Positions 57,304 through 64,000 of a stretch of 64,000 bases of DNA are shown piece by piece. This DNA comes from Amylostereum areolatum. Lineage: Eukaryota > Basidiomycota > Agaricomycetes > Russulales > Stereaceae. How positions within the stretch are numbered: position 1 is the stretch's first letter; the number at the start of each line of letters is the position of its first letter. Location of the stretch: contig SAXG01000032.1 of assembly GCA_012932865.1 (NCBI GenBank), forward strand, positions 1 to 64,000, in the 5' to 3' direction. A model generated the notes under the pieces. It was not told where the DNA came from. It saw only the letters and a program-made list of their open reading frames with translations, and did no database searches. The position numbers and the translations under genes are program-made.

Positions 57304-57496
57304 CCATCTCGTATGCGCCTGTATTTCCTGTCCCTTCTGTATTCATAGACCCTGTATCGATGCCCTTGCGTTCGCTCCTGGTCACGCCGAATAATCAACG
57401 AAGACTCGACGTTACAAATTCCATAGTTGAATGCTACTCGTACAAATCGCAGTCAATCGAGATAAAGCGGCCACCCTTCAAGCTTCAAACAAAACC

Positions 57497-58748
57497 CTAC
57501 TTGTACAACGCAAGCTTGGCCATGTTGGGAATAGCGCCGGAGCGTTCCTTGGCCGTCTTCAGCAAGTCGCCGTTCCAAACGCCATCGTAGTTGTTCTCGC
57601 GCATCCAGGACTCGAGAGTGTCGCCGTTCGGATTTATTTTCCTCATCCACTCCATATCCCTTTTGACGACGTCATCCTTCCAGCTCGACCACCATCCAGT
57701 GAAGTTCTTCCGCCAAGTTGTCGACCCGTCACCCTTGACCTTCTCGCCGTAGGCGACCGGCATGTCTGCGTCGACGAGGTTCGTGAACCATTGGTCGAGC
57801 GTCTGCGGCTCGAAGACGGCGGGCTTGCCGGTGACCTTGGTGAAGGTGCGCGCGAGGGTTTCGCCATCGACCATCTCGCTCGCGATCTCGAGGTCTTTCC
57901 CAGACGTGGCGGCGGGGTTGTCGAAGGAGTATCGCGCGAAGAAGCCGATGTCGGCCACGGAGACCATCAATACGTGTCCTTTGTTGATGGGGAGGACGAA
58001 GACGTGTGTGCCATCGGCGCGCTTGTACATGGGCCCAAACATGTACTAAACATGGGAGAGGTGAGCATTCCATGGCATCTAGCTCAGCTGTGAAGGCGCA
58101 TCACTCACTGTCTTCAGCATGTCCATGTAAGGCCCGTTGGTGATCACCGTCCAGGTCATGTCCTCATCCGACGGCTGGGAGGCCATCCACTCGCTCACGA
58201 TCGCCTTGGCGTCCATGTGGTCGCTCTTGTACACCTGGTTATACCCGCCTTTCTGCAACATTCGACGCCTAGTCAATATCGTCTCCCATAAGAATGTGGA
58301 AAACCGACAACTCGCCTTGAAGAGGTGGTCAAGCCCGCTCCAGATGTAGTGCTTGAGCGTGCCGACTTGCTTCGCGGTCTCGAAGATGCGGATCCCGACC
58401 CAGATCTCGGTCGCCTCGCTCACGTTGAACCCGTCCGTGTTCACGAATGCGCCGTACGCGCCCTGGAGCGCTTTCTCTACGGCAGCTATATCGGTGAAGG
58501 AGCCTATGATTCGATGTCAGAAGGAGCAATATCGTTCCACAGCGGATGCAAAGCCTACCCGTGACGAGCTCGACGCCTTGAGCTACGAGCTCTTGCGCAG
58601 ACCGGCTGGTGGGGTCGCGGGTGAGTCCCCTCACGGCGTAAGGCGAGGGAGACCCGTCCTCAGCGGGAGCGAGGAGCTTGTCGACGATGGCACGGCCTTG
58701 TGCGCCGGTGGCACCGATGACGAGGATGAGTTTCTTGGAAGCGGACAT
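57497..58748 (-). CDS. NmrA-like NAD(P)-binding protein
   Basis: This is an atypical SDR of the NmrA/HSCARG family. Members sense NAD(P) redox state and regulate transcription, or act as isoflavone-reductase-like enzymes. The N-terminus SASKKLILVIGATGAQGRAI carries the GxxGxxG dinucleotide loop, then YAVRGLTRDPTSRSAQEL. After an intron come AAVEKALQGAYGAFVNTDGF-like sequence and ETAKQVGTLKHYIWSGLDHL. Later exons give SDHMDAKAIVSEWMAS, TWTVITNGPYMDMLKT, MFGPMYKRADGTHVFVLPIN, VSVADIGFFARYSF, and a C-terminal helical part WRKNFTGWWSSWKDDVV, ending MAKLALYK. The active-site Tyr of classical SDRs is not evident, as expected for a regulatory NmrA type. Four exons join in frame. The start at 58748 is certain from the motif position. 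No signal peptide. Confidence 0.87.
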
Positions 58749-59679
58749 ATCGAATGTTGTGCTGGTTGGTGCGGGGGATGCAGATGGTAGGATGATGTCC
58801 TGCCCTTTCTCTAGCCGAATGCGCCCTATTTATCCTTCTCCAGCCAACCCTCTAGGCCCCCAAGCACCCGCGGAATAGCCATGCTATGGACGATGCCTCG
58901 GGCACGACCTCGGGCATCCTTGCGCTCAAAGTCGGAGGTTTATTCACCGGTTTGTACTTTGGGCCGTGCGCCGATGTGTAATAACCCGGTCAGAAGACCG
59001 TGCAATGGACGCCGAACGATCGACTTTCTAGGAGAAGGCGGCCTCTGTTGAAGAGAAATACGCCACACGCCGCGAGGGTCGGGCTCACCAGGCGGCGGTC
59101 GCTATTCATTTATCATAGCTAGCTGCTAGGTTTCTGATAGGAGGGTAATTTTTCAGGTTGTGTATAGTATGCTGCCTTTGATGCGTGCGTTTATAAACTT
59201 GATAACACCCGGATCGTCAATGAAAGTATTAGTATGCGATATCGCGAAAACCCACAGCATTTCTAGCTTCGAATCATGACGGCGAGGGGGGTTCATATTC
59301 ATGCACATGTCTTGGCAAAGACTTCCTGGTCGGTAAGCTTGGTAAGAACGGCCATATGAAGGTCGAGCAAGCAAATGGTTCCCAGCAGGTCCCACGCATC
59401 GATATCCTCCATGGGGAACCTTATTTCTACAACGCCGAAGCCCTCGCTGCAATGAGATGACACCGATCCACGCAATAGACCCATGGCAGGATGCAGAGAA
59501 CAACAGACAACATGCAATTCAAGAGGTATACGTACGTACAACCAGTCTGAGGTGAGCTAGACTAACGGTGTGGTATAGAACCCTCCCCGACGTCCCCCCC
59601 CCCTACTATCAGATACAACATAGCACTATAACAAAAATCCCACATTAGTCCCCCGTCTAGGAGCAGCGAGACATCCCCA
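58749..59679. other. intergenic, about 0.9 kb
   Basis: No gene was recognised. A run of 10 C (59594-59603) is the only notable low-complexity feature. It contains the promoter of the NmrA-like gene and the 3' flank of calcineurin A. Confidence 0.5.
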
Positions 59680-62205
59680 TCAGGTCGTCTCGTGCCTCTT
59701 CAGCGGCCTCGGCCGCCCCGTCGCTTTCCGCCCGCGTGAAATCCGCTCCGCGAGCCTCTCGACGACGCCCCCATCCTCCTCGTCCTCGTTGAGCGTCCGC
59801 CGGATGAGCTCCTCCATCGCGACGTTCTGCGGATACGCGCCGGGCGGAGCGTGCTCGCCCCCCTCCGCGCCTGCCGTCGCCTTCCGCGCTGCCTTCGCCC
59901 GTCGGGGTGCTTGAGCCGCTGCCGTGCCAGTGACGCTGCATGTGCTGCTGGAGCGGTTGGCGCATGGATGGGACGGGAACAAGTGGATAGGAGGTTGGTG
60001 TGTAGGTGAACTCGGGCAAGCGCTCGTTGGCCACGTCTGATCGACGACTGAGGAAATCGTAGACAGGTCAGAAGGGAAGAACAGAGGAGGGAGGGGGTGA
60101 AAGAGATACGCACGCGTCGTCGAAGCTGTGGATGTACCGACGGATCTGGTTTCCTTGTACGCCCAATGCATCGGGTCCGACACGAGAAGCGACGGACGAA
60201 GGGCCTGACATTTCTGCAGTATTGAGTTCGGACGCGTTCTCGGCTTCCTCTCTGCGTGCGTGCGTGCGATTAGGGATGAAGAGGCAAGGGGAGGACGGGG
60301 ACAAACCGAAGGAGCTGGAAGAGTCGCTGCATCTTGCCCACGACGAGAATCTTGTTCTTGATCTCCTGGCGTCGGGCAGAAGCCTGGCTGGGGGACATCG
60401 CGACCTCGCCCGGCACCTCGTCTTCTTCGGAAGACTCGCTCTCGTCGTCGAGCTCTTCGGCGGAGCACACGCTCAGGACTGCGAGTAGCATCTCCACGAC
60501 TGGCAGCCACTGTCAGTGCAGGAATATTAGGACGGGAAGAGTGAGGAGTGGACGCACTCTTCGAGCCGACGAAAGGAAGACTCCACGTGAATGCGTCCAT
60601 GAAGTTCGGTAGCCAGTATGGATGCTGCCTGGCATGGTACTGCCGGATGGTAATGTTCTTGTTGGCGTATTTGAGCACCGCGCCGCGGTTGTGGTAGACA
60701 TCTAGGTAGTTGGGCGCGGAGAAGACCGTAATGACGGAGGGGAATTTCTTGGTCGGGGTCTTGCGGAACATGACATATCTGCAAGAGCGGCGTCAACATT
60801 GCACGCTTGCAGGTGCAGTGGAGACGTTCGTACCCAGCATCTTGGGCCTCGTGCCCTCGAATGACGCCCAGCAGGTCGTTACGCTCGAGGAACTTGATCA
60901 CGGCCTCGTATCTGCCACCGGCGTTAGCGAGAGGTCGAGGAGCCCGGGGTGACAACGCACGTGTAGAAATACGAACACCCGCGCACACCGTTGTTCTCCC
61001 AGAGCGTCCCGGGCGGTACACCGGGGCCGTGCGCGGACGGCTCGTTCTCGTGGCCGAAATTGGGGATGGGATCCGCCCACAGGAGATCGCAGAGCAAGCC
61101 GAAATTGGCGGGCTCGGTGAATCTGTTTAGCTGCGGACCGCGTTAGTGGGCAATGTGAGGCTGAGGGGAGGAGCAGGACGCACGCGGTCGATGTCCGAGA
61201 TCGTGTTGAGCTCGGGGGAGATGCCCCCATGGACACAGAAAAACTTGCTGTCAAGCAGGCCCGCGAGGGGCAGCGCGCAGAATGACTCGATGCACGCTTC
61301 GTAGACTGTTTGGGAATATTTGTGCAGGACCTATAGGATCGCGGTGAGCGCGATGGACGGAAAGGACGCGGAACGAGAGGTATACATTCGCGTTTGAAGG
61401 TAAAGTATTCGGTCAGATGCCGGCACTCGTGGTTTCCGCGCATGAGCAGCAGTCTATCCGGCCACCAGAGTTTGAGGACATACAGATAGAGTAAACACTG
61501 TAACGGTTGTCCATTCAGTTTTAGATTATGATGGAGATGGGATGCGATGGATGGGGACGCACCTCGATCCCGAAGTTGCCGCGGTCGACGTAGTCGCCGA
61601 GGAAGAGGTAGTTGGTGTCAGTCAAGTTCCCGCCCACCTCGAAGATCTTCATGAGGTCGTACTAGCACCGGACGCGATGTCATGTGAGCAGCCGCGCTCC
61701 GCGTTTGAGTGCATACAAACGCACATATTGCCCGTGGATGTCCCCGACCACTGCGCGCGCATCGTTGTCCCGGTTAGAGGGTCGTGGCAGTAGGACGGAT
61801 GATGGAGGGGAGACGCACCTGTGACCGGGCTCCGGACCTTGAGGACATTCGGCTCGGAAGAGAGCACGTCGGTTGCCTGGCGAAGGATGGTGAGGGCATG
61901 TTCCTCGCGCAGGCGGCCCTCGCGCAAGAAGTGCTCGCGCAGGAAGTCGGGGTTGGGCTTGCGTCTGCCGTGCGGATCGAGCATGTAAAACTGCTCATCT
62001 GTGGGTTTGAACGTGGCGGGCTCGGGGACCTGCACGACGATTCGTAGTTAGGAAGGGAGATGGAGACTGGGGGGAAGGGAGGGCGACGCACGCTCTTGAC
62101 TTGTCGTTCGCGGGTGTTGTCTGGGATGTCCAGCGGCCGTGTGAAAGGCGATTTCTCTTGTATTTGGTAGAGTGCGCTCTGCAGATAGTTTACGTTGTCT
62201 GCCAT
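59680..62205 (-). CDS. CNA1: calcineurin catalytic subunit A (Ser/Thr phosphatase 2B)
   Basis: This Ca2+/calmodulin-activated protein phosphatase works with calcineurin B and controls stress responses, growth at high temperature and Crz1-type transcription factors in fungi. The N-terminus is [20 protein letters not shown]. Metal-binding phosphatase motifs are [21 protein letters not shown] and [17 protein letters not shown]. Further conserved parts are [70 protein letters not shown] and [19 protein letters not shown]. The calcineurin-B-binding helix is [18 protein letters not shown], and the calmodulin-binding segment is [17 protein letters not shown]. The C-terminal tail [20 protein letters not shown] to PLKRHETT is in a different frame from the preceding [13 protein letters not shown] segment. 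Either a 46-nt intron with a weak donor or an extra G in a G6 run near 59.85 kb explains it. About ten introns are present. Confidence 0.92.
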
Positions 62206-62822
62206 GGTCGTCGCGGACGTGGATGTCAATGGGGAAGGCGCTGCGGGGCGAGATGAATGGAGACGCTCTGGAGCGACGACGATAACAGCGCGCACCTGCG
62301 TTCAATCTGGAATACAGGCGTCCTTCAGCTCCTCGTGCCGCGTTGTGTGTGAGAGAAAGGCGATGCCAGGGGCGTGCGTGGAGGACAAGGCCAAGGTGTT
62401 CGGTATTTACTTATTGTGGGTGCTTGTGGGTCGCGTGAAGGAACAAAGCAACGCGTTTTTCGTCTCTTTTGTATCGGTCGAGTACGTGGAGGTCGCGCGA
62501 GGCAGAGGAGTTGGGGGCAGAGGCGATGAAAGTGGGGCGGGGGCAGTGAGCGAGCGAAGGTGGGGGCGGAGGACAAGCAATGCGTCGGGCGCCTCGTCGT
62601 CCACTCAATCCAAATGATCGCTTGCGATCGACTGTACTGTTGCCATCTCACCGCAGATGAACCGCCCGGCGACAGCGACAAAGCGGGTTCTGGCGGAGAC
62701 CATGGCGATAGACACAACGACGGAGACGGGTGCAAGGCTGGCGCAAGGGGCGATGGGATTTCCTCTAGTATACAAGTACAATAATGTACACGTTGTGCGA
62801 AGCGTGGCATAGTACACGCCCC
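62206..62822. other. intergenic, calcineurin A upstream region
   Basis: This 617-bp gap holds the calcineurin A promoter and the 3' flank of the Nudix gene. Pyrimidine-rich stretches on the minus strand (near 62.3-62.6 kb) fit a long 5' UTR. Nothing else was recognised. Confidence 0.45.
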
Positions 62823-63832
62823 TCAGGAAATCAGACTGCCGTCTCGCAGCCTTTGCGCCATCTCCATCCCAGCTGCAAAATGCGACAAGCGCGCGTCGAC
62901 GACGAAGCCCTGGGTGCATAACCGTCAGTCCCCCCAGGAGGGGTGAACAAAGGGAGGAGTGGCGTGCCTTTCTCTCATATTCTGCGGAGGGAGGTGAGAT
63001 AGGCGCAAAGGAAGCGGATGGGCGAACTCGCCTAGCAATTCCTTGTAAAGCGTTTTCAACTCCACGACGCGCTTCACGATGAACTCGCCCTCGTCCAGCT
63101 TTTGAGCGGGCGTTTCTAGCTGGTCGGCCAGCGGCACGTCCACGATGACGAGCTTCATATTTGCCGTGGTCATTCCTTGTTTACAGCGTCAGAAACAAGT
63201 CATCTTGGCCGTAAGCGCAAACTGACCTGGATCGGTGGCGGTAATTCCGGTGGTCTCGATGATATTCTCGCCGACGTATCCGGTTTCCTCCTCAAGCTCG
63301 CGCAGGGCAGCCACTTCCGGGCTCTCGTCTCCATCAATGAGGCCAGCAGGAAGCTCTGAGTGAGGTCTTCCAGCTTAGATGGACCAAAGAGCGTGGATGG
63401 TGTAGCTTACCGACGATAAACTTGCCTATGGGAGGGCGGTACTGCTCGACGATAACGGTGGATTCAGAGAAAGCCTTGGTCTTGGAGCGTATGATGGCCA
63501 GTATCGCGACCGCTAGTAAACATATAAAAAGAAAGGAGGATAGCGATGTTTCGTCCACGCACCGTCTATGCCTGAAGATCCTCTCGTCCGTCGCTCAGCG
63601 ACCTCCCATACTCTCTACAAAAAGACAGGTCAGGAATAGGCTGGCCTGACAGAACATACTGCAAGCACCTTCTTGCCGTTGGCATCCTTCCAGTTTATCT
63701 TTTTAAGACTGACCCATCTACGGGTCGGGTCAGAAAGTGCTGTTCAGGGAGGTTCGAGGCGGCATGTACCACTCACTTGGCGTCGCTTGTTTCGAGATCC
63801 TCCTTGGAAAGAATGGTTGGTTGTTGTGACAT
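62823..63832 (-). CDS. Nudix hydrolase, ADP-sugar pyrophosphatase type
   Basis: It probably hydrolyses ADP-ribose or related nucleoside diphosphate sugars to AMP and sugar phosphate, like Ysa1/NUDT5 proteins. Exons in order give [63 protein letters not shown] and [15 protein letters not shown]. The Nudix box reads [20 protein letters not shown] followed by TGY, matching G-x5-E-x7-REUxEExGU. Then follow [51 protein letters not shown] and [20 protein letters not shown], ending GSLIS with the stop at 62823-62825. The total is about 215 residues, usual for the type. The EQYRPP and GE(F/Y)I motifs favour the ADP-ribose pyrophosphatase subgroup. Six or so short introns join in frame. No targeting signal is obvious. 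Confidence 0.87.
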
Positions 63833-64000
63833 ACTTCTTCGGGTTAATGATGATAAAGATACGTATGAGAGCTTAGTCCTTCTGAGAGGGGTGGACGAGC
63901 GGACGAGAGCAGAGAGCATGAACGAGTTGAATAGATCATCGTGGGCGAAAGCCTCCTTCAGCCTGGAGGACGTGACGTCAACCGGCGTTACTGTAGGGTC
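63833..64000. other. upstream flank of the Nudix gene at window edge
   Basis: These 168 bp presumably hold the Nudix promoter. Nothing specific was recognised before the window ends. Confidence 0.4.

Noticed and set aside
1..64000. a complete B mating-type locus around the pheromone-like ORF
   Set aside because: No seven-helix STE3-type receptor gene was found on either strand of the window.
1..64000. a secondary-metabolite gene cluster built around the SDR, AKR and NmrA-like genes
   Set aside because: No polyketide synthase, NRPS, terpene synthase, P450 or transporter gene is present, and the reductases are far apart among housekeeping genes.

Overview
The window looks like nuclear DNA from a filamentous basidiomycete, most likely an agaricomycete. 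Genes are split by many short introns (about 45-100 nt, GT-AG), and several TATA boxes lie 35-120 bp upstream of start codons. One short ORF has the form of an Agaricomycetes CaaX pheromone precursor. Gene content is fungal: BEACH protein, F-box/WD40, calcineurin A, elongin C, NmrA-like and BEM46-like proteins. I see no rRNA, tRNA, CRISPR array or complete autonomous transposon.

Layout. 0-1.2 kb: decayed coiled-coil coding sequence. 1.35-2.67 kb (-): short-chain dehydrogenase SDR1, probably decaying. 3.45-6.5 kb (+): chromodomain / coiled-coil / C2H2-like protein. 7.0-8.3 kb (+): SDR2, intact. 8.6-11.9 kb (+): two tandem members (A and B) of a coiled-coil family I do not recognise. 12.04-13.05 kb: segment bounded by 24-bp perfect inverted repeats. 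13.3-14.4 kb (-): hypothetical protein. 15.1-18.9 kb (-): F-box/WD40 protein. 19.5-27.2 kb (-): very large BEACH/WD40 protein. 27.5-30.2 kb (-): third member (C) of the coiled-coil family. 31.2-32.6 kb (+): aldo-keto reductase with a hydrophobic C-terminal tail. 33.1-34.4 kb (-) and 34.7-38.1 kb (+): divergent alpha/beta hydrolase and RING-H2 protein. 38.7-42.5 kb: SDR3 (+) and SDR4 (-) flanking a pheromone-precursor-like ORF. 42.5-48.3 kb: gene-poor, with one small secreted-protein gene and a possible relic of it. 48.3-50.1 kb (+): BEM46-like hydrolase, convergent with a beta-lactamase-like protein at 50.3-52.5 kb (-). 53.7-54.9 kb (-): GDSL esterase with a frame break. 55.6-63.8 kb: basic hypothetical protein, elongin C, NmrA-like protein, calcineurin A and a Nudix hydrolase.

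How the genes relate. There is no single operon-like pathway. Recurrent themes are reductive metabolism (four SDR paralogs, an AKR and an NmrA-like protein), hydrolases (two alpha/beta hydrolases, a beta-lactamase-like protein, a GDSL esterase), ubiquitin machinery (F-box/WD40, RING-H2, elongin C) and Ca2+ signalling (calcineurin A). The four SDR genes share intron positions and the same 8-nt microexon, so they are duplicates of one gene. The three coiled-coil genes share a near-invariant C-terminal block (E-C-x-x-P-F-V-V-P-A-L-L-[DE]-A-M), and two also share an N-terminal domain. That family is my best candidate for something undescribed.

Caveats. Exon ends were worked out by hand from reading frames and splice signals. 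Several genes show single-base frame breaks, some in homopolymers. These could be real lesions or sequence errors, and I mark them where seen.
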